Positions 33,001-41,125 of a stretch of DNA of 64,000 bases are shown one piece after another. The position numbers and the translations under genes were made by a program. Within the stretch, counting starts at the first letter, position 1, and every line of letters begins with the position of its first letter. This DNA comes from DATEAV01 sp964575425. Its GTDB lineage: Bacteria > Chloroflexota > Anaerolineae > Anaerolineales > E44-bin32. The notes beneath the pieces were generated by a model. It saw only the letters and a program-made list of their open reading frames with translations. It did not search any database and was not told the DNA's origin. The stretch spans positions 20,646-84,645 of the forward strand of contig CAZNRD010000011.1 of assembly GCA_964575425.1 (NCBI GenBank), in the 5' to 3' direction.

Positions 33001-33764
33001 CTGAAAAGCGCCTGCATCTCCTGCGGGGTGCGCAGGTGGTAGGAGGCATCGGTCATGCGCATCCGGTCGGGGTCCGAGCGGACGGCGCCGGTGCCGATGC
33101 AGAGCAGGATGTCCTGCAGATCCGCGTCGTCGGGGTTGATGTAGTGGACGTCGTTGCTGGCGATCAGGCGCAGGCCGTAGCGCGGCGCCAGCTCGAGCAT
33201 GGCCTTGTTGACGGCTGGCAGTTCCGGGATGGCGTGCTGCTGCACTTCGAGGAAGAATCGGTCGCGGCCGAACAGCTGCAGGTACCAGTCGATCAGGCGC
33301 TCCGCCTCGGCCGTGCGGCCTTCGGCCAGAGCCCGGGGGATTTCGCCGGACATGCAGCCGGTGCTGCAGATCAAGCCCTGGCTGTGGGAGGCAAGGAAAT
33401 TGTGGTCGATGCGCGGTCGGTAGTAGAAGCCTTCCAGCTGCGCGGCCGTGGCAATCTGGAGCAGGTTGTGATAGCCGTTCACGTCTTCCGCGAGCAGCAG
33501 CAGGTGGAAGGCGCGGCTGTCGAGCTGTGGGTCGCGATCGGTCATGCGCCGCGGTGCCAGGTAGGCCTCCATGCCAAGGATGGGCTTGATGCCTGCCCGC
33601 GTGGCCGCGTGATAGAAATCGACCGCGCCGAACATGGCGCCGTGGTCGGTCAGGGCAATGGCGGGCATGCCCAGTTCGCGGGCGCGCTGCACCAGCGCCG
33701 GGATGCGGCTCAACCCATCCAGCAGGGAGTATTCGGAATGTACGTGCAGGTGGACGAAGGACAT
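30063..33764 (-). CDS. dnaE: DNA polymerase III alpha subunit
   Basis: 1233 residues, the replicative polymerase catalytic subunit. The N-terminal PHP domain begins FVHLHVHSEYSLLDG and retains its histidine-rich metal motifs. The palm has PDIDLDFQDDRR with Asp397 and Asp399 as catalytic aspartates. Helix-hairpin-helix and beta-binding regions follow (AKKKAEALHNERDRF; FPKGHAADYAVI). An OB domain (VVVAGLVSAIRPYQTRSGK) is followed by a long Pro/Ala/Glu-rich linker (about 1070-1145) and a small C-terminal tau-contact-like domain. Length and order match the DnaE1 type. The upstream region 33765-33872 contains TATAAT on this strand at 33815-33820 and may hold its promoter. Confidence 0.97.
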   Translation of the reverse strand: MSFVHLHVHSEYSLLDGLSRIPALVQRARELGMPAIALTDHGAMFGAVDFYHAATRAGIKPILGMEAYLAPRRMTDRDPQLDSRAFHLLLLAEDVNGYHNLLQIATAAQLEGFYYRPRIDHNFLASHSQGLICSTGCMSGEIPRALAEGRTAEAERLIDWYLQLFGRDRFFLEVQQHAIPELPAVNKAMLELAPRYGLRLIASNDVHYINPDDADLQDILLCIGTGAVRSDPDRMRMTDASYHLRTPQEMQALFSEVPGAIDNTLWIAERCNVDLSSKGYHLPEFPVPEGFTAETYLRQQCEEGLRRRYGPRADDPVLRQRLDYELQTIHQMGFDTYFLIVWDLCRQARHLSIWYNARGSASGSIVAYALGITLVDPIEHGLIFERFLNPGRVSMPDIDLDFQDDRRHEMLEYAARRYGSDRVAQIITFGTLGARAALRDVGRVMDIPLPEVDRVAKLVPNVPGKPVTIPEALESVPQLREAYESTPYLKELIDTAARLEGVARNAGTHAAGVIIADRPIIDYVPLHRPTKGSGDDSPIGAVTQFEMQVLEALGLLKVDFLGLSTLTVMARACDLIHQRHGVHLDIHSIPVDDPEAYDLLGRGDVLGVFQVEGAGMRRYLMEMKPKTLAHVTAMVALYRPGPMEFIPDYIRRMHGEEEVTYRHRDLQPILEETFGITVYQEQIMYTAMRLAGYTASEADNLRKAVAKKKAEALHNERDRFVAGAVSRGVPAQVAHAVFDDWEAFARYGFPKGHAADYAVICVQTAYLKAHYPIEYMTALLSVFKHDTDRVALYVADCRRAGIDVLAPNINSSGLDFEIEERDGRPPAIRFGLGAIKNVGEAAVQSMLRSRAEGGPFHSLDDLGRRVDLRQIGKRALECMIRVGALDTLAQRTALLDALDQILSASTSHFRAAEIGQLTLFSGPAAMSDTLQLPPAPSDVPRRQMLAWEKELLGVYVSEHPLTPHMDRLTRVVTHFSAELSDAAQGQTVVVAGLVSAIRPYQTRSGKSMAFVTLEDVQGAIELVVFSRTWKDVCAWLQPDMIVVARGRIDGERGEPKVLVEEMSQDLESMAGASDRQPAPPAPVEPEAEPTLYDDILPAPAFIASGAEGMAADVDVEAAAPQTEPPPPMPSAPLPSLPVEPAPDLRQGTDLLMVTVTLHSTGERRRDALRLRRVHGLLTSYPGSDRFALHVYEASRRYHLEFPNSTTGYCQDLHNQLERLLGEGTVRVERLPIH

Positions 33765-33872
33765 GGCTGCCTGGGCCCCGGCGCGTGTCCTTCTCCGCTT
33801 TGGGGTTGCGCCGGATTATAGCCGCACCGCCTCCGACGCGCCAGGGCCGGAAGAGAGTTCCGGTGAATCAAG

Positions 33873-33899
33873 GAAGGCCTCCGAGTGCCGGAGGCCTTC
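33873..33899 (-). terminator. Hairpin terminator of the sigma/anti-sigma/bactofilin operon
   Basis: An 11-bp perfect stem (GAAGGCCTCCG with its complement) and a 5-base loop, starting 18 bp after the stop of the bactofilin-like gene. No strong T-tract, but position and stem strength favour termination before dnaE. Confidence 0.65.
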
Positions 33900-33916
33900 G
33901 CCCGCGCAGTTGCGAC

Positions 33917-34879
33917 TCATCGTGAGGCTGCGGACGGTGGGGTGTAGAAGCGGGTGCCGAAGCGCGTCAGGATCACGGCGCCCACAGCCAGGGATGCCAG
34001 AATCAGCGGCGCGACCCAACCCACACAGGGAACCAGACCGATGCCGCCGGTCACCAGCACCAGCAGGAGTGTGCCGAGGCCGGCGGCCGCGGCGGGATGC
34101 ATCCCGAACCGGAGCGCCTGCTGCAGCCGCAGGCCGACCTCGAGCCCGGCGCCGATGACACCAAAGGCGACCGCCGCCACCACCAGGGCAAAGCCGACGA
34201 TCCCGACCAGACTCAGACACAGGCTGATGATCAGAAGGACGAGGATCGGCGGGACGACGATCAGACTCAGCAGCCCCAGGCCGCCAGCAACCAGCGGCTG
34301 CTCGACGACGCCACGGCCCACGCGCGCGGTCGCGTCTGGCCAGACCATCATCACCAGCACGGCCAGCGCGCCCATTAGCAGCGACTTGAGCAAGAGCACG
34401 ACTGCGTCGAGCAAGGGCTCGAAGCGGGAGGTCCCGATGCGGTAGATGGTGGTCCAGCCAAAGGGCGGCGCAGTGATCGCCGGCATGTCAAACGCCTGGC
34501 CGGACACCTCCCGTCCCAGGACCGTGGCCCCGGGTTCTTTGTGGACGACGGCTCCGAATCTCACCAGATCGCCATGCAATACAGCATGTGCGCCCAGTCT
34601 GACGGTGCCTCCCAGAGCCGCCAGGTTGCCGAGGACCTCGCCATCGGAGGAGAGCGTCCCTCCCAGCAGCACGACGTCTCCGTGCACGCGTGAGCCCTGC
34701 TCAAGCGTCACCACGCCGCCGATCACGACCAGATCTCCATCCACCGTCTGCCCCGGCTCCAGGGTGAAGGTATCACCCAGGATCACCTGACCGTCCTGAG
34801 GACCGGCGGCCCAGGCCGAGGCAGGCAGCGCAAGAGCTGCGATCACGACCAACAGAAACGCCCATCGCATTCGCTTCAT
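33917..34879 (-). CDS. Bactofilin-like polymer-forming membrane protein
   Basis: 320 residues. The ATG at 34879 is chosen because AAGGAG stands eight bases before it and a signal peptide follows (ALALPASAWAA). Residues 32-125 form a right-handed beta-helix of repeated short strands (GDLVVIGGVVTLEQGSRVHG, GDVVLLGGTLSSDGEVLGNL), the pattern of polymer-forming bactofilin domains. The C-terminal 180 residues have about five membrane spans. The signal peptide places the helix outside the membrane, unlike classic cytoplasmic bactofilins. The start overlaps the anti-sigma stop (ATGA). It is probably the output of the envelope-stress module encoded with the sigma factor. Confidence 0.75.
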   Translation of the reverse strand: MKRMRWAFLLVVIAALALPASAWAAGPQDGQVILGDTFTLEPGQTVDGDLVVIGGVVTLEQGSRVHGDVVLLGGTLSSDGEVLGNLAALGGTVRLGAHAVLHGDLVRFGAVVHKEPGATVLGREVSGQAFDMPAITAPPFGWTTIYRIGTSRFEPLLDAVVLLLKSLLMGALAVLVMMVWPDATARVGRGVVEQPLVAGGLGLLSLIVVPPILVLLIISLCLSLVGIVGFALVVAAVAFGVIGAGLEVGLRLQQALRFGMHPAAAAGLGTLLLVLVTGGIGLVPCVGWVAPLILASLAVGAVILTRFGTRFYTPPSAASR

Positions 34880-35412
34880 CGCGCAACTCCTTGAATTGCG
34901 AAGCGGTAGATCGAGGCCACCCACAACATTCCCAGGATCCCGAGGCCGGATGCCAGCGCCAGGGCCAGAAGTGCCGGGTCGACTGCGTGTGTCGCTTTCA
35001 TGATTGCGCCCAGGACATTCATCAGCCAACACAGCCGGGCGACGAATGCCGCCAGGCGCTCCATCCATGTCAGGGCCAGGTAGGCCGGCGACTGCAGCAG
35101 GGCCACCGTCCGAGCGAGCAGGATCAAGGCCAGCCCCAGCCCGCCAGCGCAGATCACGGCCAGCAGGGTCCAGGGTTGGCGGCGGCGCTCCTTCGCCTCT
35201 TCTGCCTCGCGGCGCGCCCGCCAGCGCTGAGCGAAGCCCGGCCGCGGGCCGATTGTCTCCGCCCGATGCATCTGGGCCTCGACCTGTGCCCATGCGTCGG
35301 CCAGCGACCGGCACTGGGCGCAGACGGCCAGGTGTTGCTGCAGCACCTGCTCCACCTCGGGGGACCGAGGGGCATCATCCAGGAGCCAATCTTCATACGG
35401 CCGATGGCTCAT
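34876..35412 (-). CDS. Zinc-finger anti-sigma factor, membrane bound
   Basis: 178 residues. The N-terminal anti-sigma zinc motif H-x3-C-x2-C is visible as His27, Cys31 and Cys34 (HLAVCAQC). A charged linker (ARREAEEAKERRRQ) and three hydrophobic segments follow from about residue 82. It would hold the co-encoded ECF sigma factor at the membrane. It overlaps the sigma gene by 20 bases and the bactofilin-like gene by four, so the three are translated from one message. Confidence 0.85.
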   Translation of the reverse strand: MSHRPYEDWLLDDAPRSPEVEQVLQQHLAVCAQCRSLADAWAQVEAQMHRAETIGPRPGFAQRWRARREAEEAKERRRQPWTLLAVICAGGLGLALILLARTVALLQSPAYLALTWMERLAAFVARLCWLMNVLGAIMKATHAVDPALLALALASGLGILGMLWVASIYRFAIQGVAR

Positions 35413-36001
35413 GCGTGACCTCTCCCAGGCCGGCTTGCTCCCCCGAGGCTTCGAGCCAGCGGCTGGCCAACGTGCGCCTCGCGCGGTGCAGCCGGCTCTT
35501 CACAGCGCTCACCGAAAGGGAGAGCGCCGAGGCGATCTCTTCGTAGGAAAGGCCGTACCAGTAGCGGAGCACAACCACTGCTCGTTCCTGCGGAGCCAGG
35601 GAGCGGGTGAGGCCGTCGATCGCATCGCGGCGCTGTGCTCGCATCAACCGTTCCTCCGGGCCGTCGTCCTGGTCTACCTGCTCATCATCGAGTGACTGCT
35701 GCGTGCTCGACTGCGGATGTCGTCTGCGGTGCCGCAGGATGTCAATGCAGCGATGCGAGGCGATGGCCAGGAGCCAGGTGCCGAACGGACGTCCTGGGTC
35801 ATAGCGCTTGAGGGCGCGGAAGGCGCGGAGGAAGCTCTCCTGCGCCGCGTCCTCAGCCTCGTCGTCGTCGCCGAGCATCCGCCGGCACAGGTTGAAGACC
35901 GGACGTTGATAAGCCTCAACCATGCGACAGAAGGCCTCGACATCGCCCCGCTGAGCCCGCCCCACCCATTCCTCGTGTTCGGCATCGACCGGCACTCTCA
36001 C
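35393..36001 (-). CDS. ECF-type RNA polymerase sigma factor
   Basis: 202 residues from a GTG with AAGGA before it. Sigma region 2: RMLGDDDEAEDAAQESFLRAF and PFGTWLLAIASHRCIDILR. Region 4: LAPQERAVVVLRYWYGLSYEEI followed by the helix-turn-helix ALSLSVSAVKSRLHRARRTL. The linker between them is acidic (DDEQVDQDDGPEE). It is most like the SigW/RpoE group, paired with a zinc anti-sigma. Likely directs its own operon; I could not find a clear autoregulatory promoter in the 79 bp upstream. Confidence 0.95.
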   Translation of the reverse strand: MRVPVDAEHEEWVGRAQRGDVEAFCRMVEAYQRPVFNLCRRMLGDDDEAEDAAQESFLRAFRALKRYDPGRPFGTWLLAIASHRCIDILRHRRRHPQSSTQQSLDDEQVDQDDGPEERLMRAQRRDAIDGLTRSLAPQERAVVVLRYWYGLSYEEIASALSLSVSAVKSRLHRARRTLASRWLEASGEQAGLGEVTHEPSAV

Positions 36002-36080
36002 CAGGAATCCTTGTCGGTTTGCCTCTGCTTTGATCTACGCCGAAACCCTGCCCGGGTCGCGATTGGCCAGGGAGGCCCTG

Positions 36081-39000
36081 TCAGGAGCGGGGGAATCGGG
36101 GGAGGACCGTGGTAGGCGTGGGCACAACCGCCCGATCTCCCAGGGCAAGGTCACGCGGCGCCTTGCCGGGTTCGGATGGCGCGCCCTGATAGATGGCGAT
36201 CGGCGTCCCCTCGCCGGTGTACTTGAGTTCGAGGTAGGCCTGCCCCAGAAGGTAGCCCTCGCTGTCGACCGCGCAAGAGGTGACGTGGCCGATCACCCGC
36301 CCGCGGCGATCCACCACCGGGTCGCCGGTATGCGCCATGCGCACGCCCTTCTCGTCGAAGCGAAAGCGCACCACCTCGCCCTTGCGGCTGGCTTCCTGCG
36401 CCAGGAAGGCGCTGCGGCCGACGAACCACGGCTTGTGTGTCTTGACGTAGGAGGCGAAGCCGGCGGCGCCGACGCCCAGGCCAAGCGGCCCGGCCATCTC
36501 GTGACCGTAGAGCGGCAGACCGGCTTCGGTGCGGAGCGAGTCGCGCGCGCCCAGGCCAACCGGCTTGAGGCCAAGCGGTCCGCCCACGGCGAGGAGCGCG
36601 TTCCAGAGGTCAACGCTCTTCTCAGGGTGCACGAAGAGCTCGAAGGCGACGCGCTCGCCGGTGTAGCCCGTGCGGCTGACGACCAGCTCGAAGCCGCCGA
36701 AGACACCTTCCGTCACTCCGGCCCACGGCAGCGCTCGAAGCCGTGAGGCCGTGTTCGCATCGCAGCCCAGGGCGATCAGGATGTCGCGGCTCTTCGGCCC
36801 CTGCAGGGCAATATCGACTCGCATTGCCTCGCTTTCCTTGGTATCGCGCAGGTTGCGCAGGCGACACCCTCGCCCAAAGGCGAGCGCCCAGGGTCGATCG
36901 AGATCGACGCAGACCTCGCCAGCGCGGACGGCGTTGAGCCAGGCCCAGTCCTTGTCGTCGTTGGAGGCGTTGACGACGACCAGGTAGGCCTCTGCGCTCC
37001 TGCGGTAGATCATAGTGTCGTCGATGACGCAGGCATCCGGAGCAAGGAACTGTGTGTAGAGTGACTCGCCGACCTCGAGCGCGGCGACATCATTCCCCAC
37101 CACGGAGTCCAGGAAGGCACACGCCTGAGGCCCCTCCACCAGGTAGACGCCCATATGGCTGACGTCGAACAAACCGGCGGCCTGCCTCGTGGCCAGATGC
37201 TCCTCCAGGACCGAGGTGTACCAGACCGGCATCTCCCAGCCGGCGAAGGGAACCATCTTTGCGCCGAGGGCGCGGTGGGTCGCGTGCAGGGCCGTCTTGT
37301 GCAGTTCGGTCTGCTCGGGCTCTGCCCACCGGAAATGAGGTAGGGCATTCCGAGAGGCCTTTTCGATGCCGACATACCACGGCTTGTCCACGCCATCGGA
37401 CTCCGCATCCGCTTTGGGCGTGACGTCGGCGGCCTCGGCGTTCCGCACCACCACTGGGCCGGGGAGGCGCTTGCGCGGGTCGTCGGGGTCGATGGCGACG
37501 AACCCGTCCGAGAGATCGCGCAGCCAGGTCTGGGTGAGGCTGGCGTCGGCGGAGGGGACGGTGAGGCTCCAGCGCGTGCGATCGTCGCGGGTCAGGATGC
37601 CTTCGACGCGGCGCCTGGGGGTGCGGAGGTGCAGGCGCACAGTCTGGCCTGTTGTCAGTTGCTCCGGGCGGCTGCTTGTGGCCCAGCGCAGCAGACCCTC
37701 GGCCGCCTCGCCCCGCACTTCGATGCGGGCGAACTTGCCGCGTGGGGCCGGGTCGTCGAGGTAGTAGAAGTGAGGGTAGCTGTGCTGTTCGGGCTCGAAG
37801 TCGATGCCCATGCGGGTGGCCAGGTCGCGCACCTCGAGGCGCGCCTGGTTGAGCAGGTCGAAGTCGATCTTCGCTCGCTGCTGCGGCCCCTTGCGGTTGG
37901 GGAGCGAGTAGGGGAGACAGGCTTTGAGCACGCGGGCGATGATGCGCCCGACCGTTCTGGCCTCCTCTTCGCGAAAGCCGCGCTGGGTGATCCACGGCGT
38001 GCCAAAACGGATGCCGCTGGGGTTGGCGGCGGAGGCGTCGCCGGGAATGGTGTTGCGGTTGGCCACAATCCCCGCCAGGTCGAGGATGCGAGCGCCCTGG
38101 TCGCCGGAGAGCGGCGTGCCATCTGGCCCCATGACCGACTTGCAGTCGACGTTCGTCAGGTGGGTGTCGCTGCCGCCGAAGGGGATGCGGAGTCCTTCGC
38201 CGGCCAGCGCCTCGGTGAGGGCGACGCAGTTGACGACAATCTGTTTCTGCAGGGCCTTGAACAAGTCGGTGGCAGCGAGTTTGAAGGCGACGGCCTGCGC
38301 GGCGATGGTGTTGATGTGTGGGCCACCCTGCTCGCCGGGGAAGACGGCGCGGTCGATCAGCCGCGCCAGCTTCGGGTCGGTCGTCAGGATGACGGCGCCG
38401 CGCGGGCCGCACAGCGACTTGTGTGTGGTGAAGGTGATGACGTGGGCGAAGCCGACGGGAGAGGGGAAGACGCCGGCAGCCACCAGCCCGGCCACATGGG
38501 CGATGTCGGCAAACAGGTAGGCGCCGACGGCGTCGGCGATGGCGCGGAAGCGCCGCCAGTCGACCGACCACGGATACGAAGAGTAGCCGGCGATGATCAT
38601 CTTGGGCCGGTGGGCGCGGGCGAGCGCCTCGACGGCGTCGTAGTCGATGCGTTCGCTCGCGGGATCGACCACGTAGTGGACGATGTTGTAGTACTTGCCC
38701 GAGCGGTTCACGGGGGAGCCGTGGGTGAGGTGGCCGCCGTGCAGCAGGCTCATGCCCATGACTGTGTCGCCGGGATTGACGAGGGCGTGATAGACGGCGT
38801 TGTTGGCTGGGGCGCCGGAAAGCGCCTGGACGTTAGCGAAGAGTTCGTCCGGCGAGACGCCGTTGGCGGCGAAGAGTTCGGCGCAGCGGCGCCGGGCGAG
38901 CGCCTCGACGGCATCGGCGTACTCCACCCCTTTGTAGTAGCGCGGGTCCGAGCTGCGGCGGTAGTGCGCCAGGCGGGTCTCGAGGTCGAGGATCTCGTCC

Positions 39001-39224
39001 TCGGTCATGCGGCGCGTGTCCTCGTCGGGATAGCCTTCGGCATAGATGTTCTGGAAGGCGGAGGCGAGGGCCTGGCGGACGGCGAAAGGTGCGGTGCTTT
39101 CCGACGGGATGAGGATCAACTTGCGGTATTGCCGCTCGGCTTCGATTTGGGTCAGGGCATGGAGCGCGGGATCGAGGTCGGCCAGGCTGCCGCGAATGAG
39201 GAAGTCGGGCATGGGCATCTCCAT
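36081..39224 (-). CDS. Fused serine hydroxymethyltransferase and glycine-cleavage T protein
   Basis: 1047 residues in one frame. Residues 1-480 are a PLP serine hydroxymethyltransferase: ILIPSESTAPFAVRQAL, EGYPDEDTRR, FADIAHVAGLVAAG, PLP Lys269 in TFTTHKSLCGPRGA, and NTIPGDASAANPSGIRFGTP. Residues 615-1047 are a complete aminomethyltransferase (GcvT): PFAGWEMPVWY, LFDVSHMGVY, VIDDTMIYRR with the folate-site Asp735/736, RTGYTGE, and GLGARDSLRTEAGLPLYGHE. Between them (about 495-590) is a segment that aligns by eye with the first GcvT half-domain but lacks its DD motif. Both active sites look intact. Coupling would let serine/glycine carbon pass through one tetrahydrofolate enzyme pair. gcvH and gcvP are not in the window. 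Confidence 0.9.
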   Translation of the reverse strand: MEMPMPDFLIRGSLADLDPALHALTQIEAERQYRKLILIPSESTAPFAVRQALASAFQNIYAEGYPDEDTRRMTEDEILDLETRLAHYRRSSDPRYYKGVEYADAVEALARRRCAELFAANGVSPDELFANVQALSGAPANNAVYHALVNPGDTVMGMSLLHGGHLTHGSPVNRSGKYYNIVHYVVDPASERIDYDAVEALARAHRPKMIIAGYSSYPWSVDWRRFRAIADAVGAYLFADIAHVAGLVAAGVFPSPVGFAHVITFTTHKSLCGPRGAVILTTDPKLARLIDRAVFPGEQGGPHINTIAAQAVAFKLAATDLFKALQKQIVVNCVALTEALAGEGLRIPFGGSDTHLTNVDCKSVMGPDGTPLSGDQGARILDLAGIVANRNTIPGDASAANPSGIRFGTPWITQRGFREEEARTVGRIIARVLKACLPYSLPNRKGPQQRAKIDFDLLNQARLEVRDLATRMGIDFEPEQHSYPHFYYLDDPAPRGKFARIEVRGEAAEGLLRWATSSRPEQLTTGQTVRLHLRTPRRRVEGILTRDDRTRWSLTVPSADASLTQTWLRDLSDGFVAIDPDDPRKRLPGPVVVRNAEAADVTPKADAESDGVDKPWYVGIEKASRNALPHFRWAEPEQTELHKTALHATHRALGAKMVPFAGWEMPVWYTSVLEEHLATRQAAGLFDVSHMGVYLVEGPQACAFLDSVVGNDVAALEVGESLYTQFLAPDACVIDDTMIYRRSAEAYLVVVNASNDDKDWAWLNAVRAGEVCVDLDRPWALAFGRGCRLRNLRDTKESEAMRVDIALQGPKSRDILIALGCDANTASRLRALPWAGVTEGVFGGFELVVSRTGYTGERVAFELFVHPEKSVDLWNALLAVGGPLGLKPVGLGARDSLRTEAGLPLYGHEMAGPLGLGVGAAGFASYVKTHKPWFVGRSAFLAQEASRKGEVVRFRFDEKGVRMAHTGDPVVDRRGRVIGHVTSCAVDSEGYLLGQAYLELKYTGEGTPIAIYQGAPSEPGKAPRDLALGDRAVVPTPTTVLPRFPRS

Positions 39225-39338
39225 GGAAAGGTGGGCGCGGGCGCGGGCGAAATGTCAGACAAATGCATTGTATGCCCGCCGTCGGAGCGGGTCAAGGAAG
39301 CGGGTCACCTATGGCGGCGACGTTTGGATTCGCGCGGG

Positions 39339-40922
39339 TCACGGTTCCGGCAGCGGCCCGCCGCGATAGACCCACAGGTCGAAAGTGCGGTCGAGGTCGC
39401 ACGCGCAGGCAGCTTCGGCGAGGCGCTGGAAGGTCTCTGGCCCGGCGAAGCCATAGCGTGCCTGGTCGATGTAGTCCCGCAGGAAAGTGAAGAAGGCTTC
39501 GTCGCCGAGTTCGCGGCGAAGGGCGTCGAAGAAGAGGGCACCCTTGAGATAGACGAGGAGGCCGTAGTCCTGCTCCGAGGGATACTCTCCCACCGGCAGG
39601 CCGATGGGCAGGGTGGGGTCGAGGGCGTGCCCGATCACCATGTCGCGATAGGCGCGCAGCATCGAGGTGGCGCGCCCGGGGCCGACCGTGGATTCGTAGT
39701 ACAGCACCTCGGTGTAGGTGGCTGCCGCCTCGTCCAACCACGGATGCTGCAGCTGGTCGTTGCCGACAAGGCCGTAGAACCACTGGTGGCCGATCTCATG
39801 GACCACCGGATCCACCAGCCACCGCGTTCCCACCGTGCCGATGAATACCAGCCCCGGATACTCGATGCCGCCGAATGCGCCAGGCGCGTCCACGACGTCG
39901 AGCTCGGCGTAGGGATAGGGCCCGAGCAGTTCCTGCAGCGTCTGCACCTGCGCCGCAGCCGCATCGAGCATCCGGTCCATATCGGGGGTGTGCTGCGGCA
40001 GAAGCCAGCCCTGGAGGCGGATGCCATCGACGGTGCGCTGCTCGAACTCCAGGTCCCCAACGGCGATGGCGAAATCCCGCATCGGGCCGGTGACAAAGGT
40101 CGCCGAGCGCGTGCCATCGGCGTGTTCCTCGAGGTTCAGCGCGCTCCCGCTGGCGGCCAGGCCATAACGCGAGGGCCAGGTGAGGTGGACGGTGTACAAG
40201 GCGGTATCGGAATTCATGGTGTCGCCGCCCAGAGGAGGAGCGACCAGCTGCCACTGGCCCTCCACCAGCCGCGGCAGGATGGGGTAGAAGGTCGGTGCCA
40301 GCAGCACATCGTCGACGATGGCGAAGCGGCGAGGTGCAGCGTTGTTCATCACGCCGATGTCGAAGACGCGGAACGGCAGGCTGAGGTCTAGGGTTTCGCC
40401 CGGAGCCAGGGGCGTCGGCAGGCGGGCGCGCAGGCCAAGGCCCTGGTCCACGGTGTCGATCATGCGGCCGTTGATCATCAATGGTCCGGCCGTCATCGCT
40501 GCCAGGTATTGGGTGTCTTCCAGCGGCCATAGCGCCAGGACGACCTCGCTCAGGGGCTGATCGAGCGGATTGGTGAACAGGATGCGGGCCCGGCCTTCGA
40601 TTGCCGCTTGATTTCGATCCAGATTCAGGTCAATGCGAGCATCGATGAAGTACTGTGTCCACGCTGCCGAGGCAAGCACGTCGGCCGCGAACTCAGGACG
40701 CATGGCCTGCTGCTGGAGGGCGAGTGAGTCGGGCGGAGTGGTGGGCGTGGGCGGGAGAAGGGCTGTCGCCGTGGGCATGGGCGCGGGCGTGTAGGCAAGC
40801 GGCAGTGTCGGAGCGGCTGGAGGACTTGAGGGCGGAGTGGGACTCGACGGAACCAAGACCGGCGGGAGGCTGCACGCCAGCGGCAGCACGAGCATGAGGA
40901 GGAGGATCAAGCCTCGGGACAT
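39339..40922 (-). CDS. M1-family zinc aminopeptidase lipoprotein
   Basis: 527 residues from the ATG at 40922, which best fits the signal (upstream ATGs lack a ribosome site). Lipobox LPLAC with Cys17, then a Pro/Thr/Ser stalk to about residue 60. A beta-rich N-terminal domain leads to the gluzincin core. Substrate motif GGIEYPG takes the place of GAMEN. The zinc motif is HEIGHQWFYG (His375, Glu376, His379), and the third ligand Glu398 in WLDEAAA comes exactly 18 residues after. Acts outside the cell on peptides. The C-terminus is shorter than in full M1 enzymes (no HEAT domain). Confidence 0.92.
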   Translation of the reverse strand: MSRGLILLLMLVLPLACSLPPVLVPSSPTPPSSPPAAPTLPLAYTPAPMPTATALLPPTPTTPPDSLALQQQAMRPEFAADVLASAAWTQYFIDARIDLNLDRNQAAIEGRARILFTNPLDQPLSEVVLALWPLEDTQYLAAMTAGPLMINGRMIDTVDQGLGLRARLPTPLAPGETLDLSLPFRVFDIGVMNNAAPRRFAIVDDVLLAPTFYPILPRLVEGQWQLVAPPLGGDTMNSDTALYTVHLTWPSRYGLAASGSALNLEEHADGTRSATFVTGPMRDFAIAVGDLEFEQRTVDGIRLQGWLLPQHTPDMDRMLDAAAAQVQTLQELLGPYPYAELDVVDAPGAFGGIEYPGLVFIGTVGTRWLVDPVVHEIGHQWFYGLVGNDQLQHPWLDEAAATYTEVLYYESTVGPGRATSMLRAYRDMVIGHALDPTLPIGLPVGEYPSEQDYGLLVYLKGALFFDALRRELGDEAFFTFLRDYIDQARYGFAGPETFQRLAEAACACDLDRTFDLWVYRGGPLPEP

Positions 40923-40969
40923 GGGTGCCGCCCTTTGCATGGTGGTCTCGATCGCAGATGACAAGCGAA

Positions 40970-40993
40970 CGGGGCGCTGCCGCCAACGCCCCG
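40970..40993 (-). terminator. Hairpin after tRNA-Val
   Basis: 7-bp stem CGGGGCG / CGCCCCG with a 10-base loop, beginning three bases after the tRNA 3' end on the minus strand and followed by TTCGCTTGT. A plausible terminator, weak T-tract. Confidence 0.5.
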
Positions 40994-40995
40994 CA

Positions 40996-41069
40996 TGGGC
41001 GGAACAGGACTCGAACCTGCGACCCCTTCTGTGTAAGAGAAGTGCTCTAACCGGCTGAGCTATCCGCCC
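40996..41069 (-). tRNA. tRNA-Val (anticodon UAC)
   Basis: 74 nt folding as a full cloverleaf. Acceptor GGGCGGA/TCCGCCC with discriminator A; D stem GCTC/GAGC; anticodon stem CTTCT/AGAAG around loop CTTACAC with UAC; T arm GCAGG-TTCGAGT-CCTGT. CCA is not encoded. It reads GUA codons (and probably other GUN). Confidence 0.96.
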
Positions 41070-41077
41070 CTGAGGGC

Positions 41078-41106
41078 ATTATAGCCGGCTGGTTCGCGCC
41101 CGTCAA
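41078..41106 (-). promoter_or_regulatory. Strong sigma-70-type promoter of tRNA-Val
   Basis: On the minus strand TTGACG (41106-41101), a 17-base spacer and TATAAT (41083-41078), ending nine bases before the mature tRNA 5' end. It is the clearest consensus promoter in the window. Confidence 0.8.
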
Positions 41107-41125
41107 CGCGTCGGCCGGGGCCTCG

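Noticed and set aside
30843..33821. 992-codon plus-strand open frame opposite dnaE
   Set aside because: Antisense shadow of a high-GC gene; no domain, and dnaE on the other strand has full catalytic motifs.
37629..40391. 920-codon plus-strand open frame across the SHMT-GcvT and peptidase genes
   Set aside because: It crosses two well-supported minus-strand genes and their intergenic space; the product is Val/Gly/Asp-rich without a recognisable fold.
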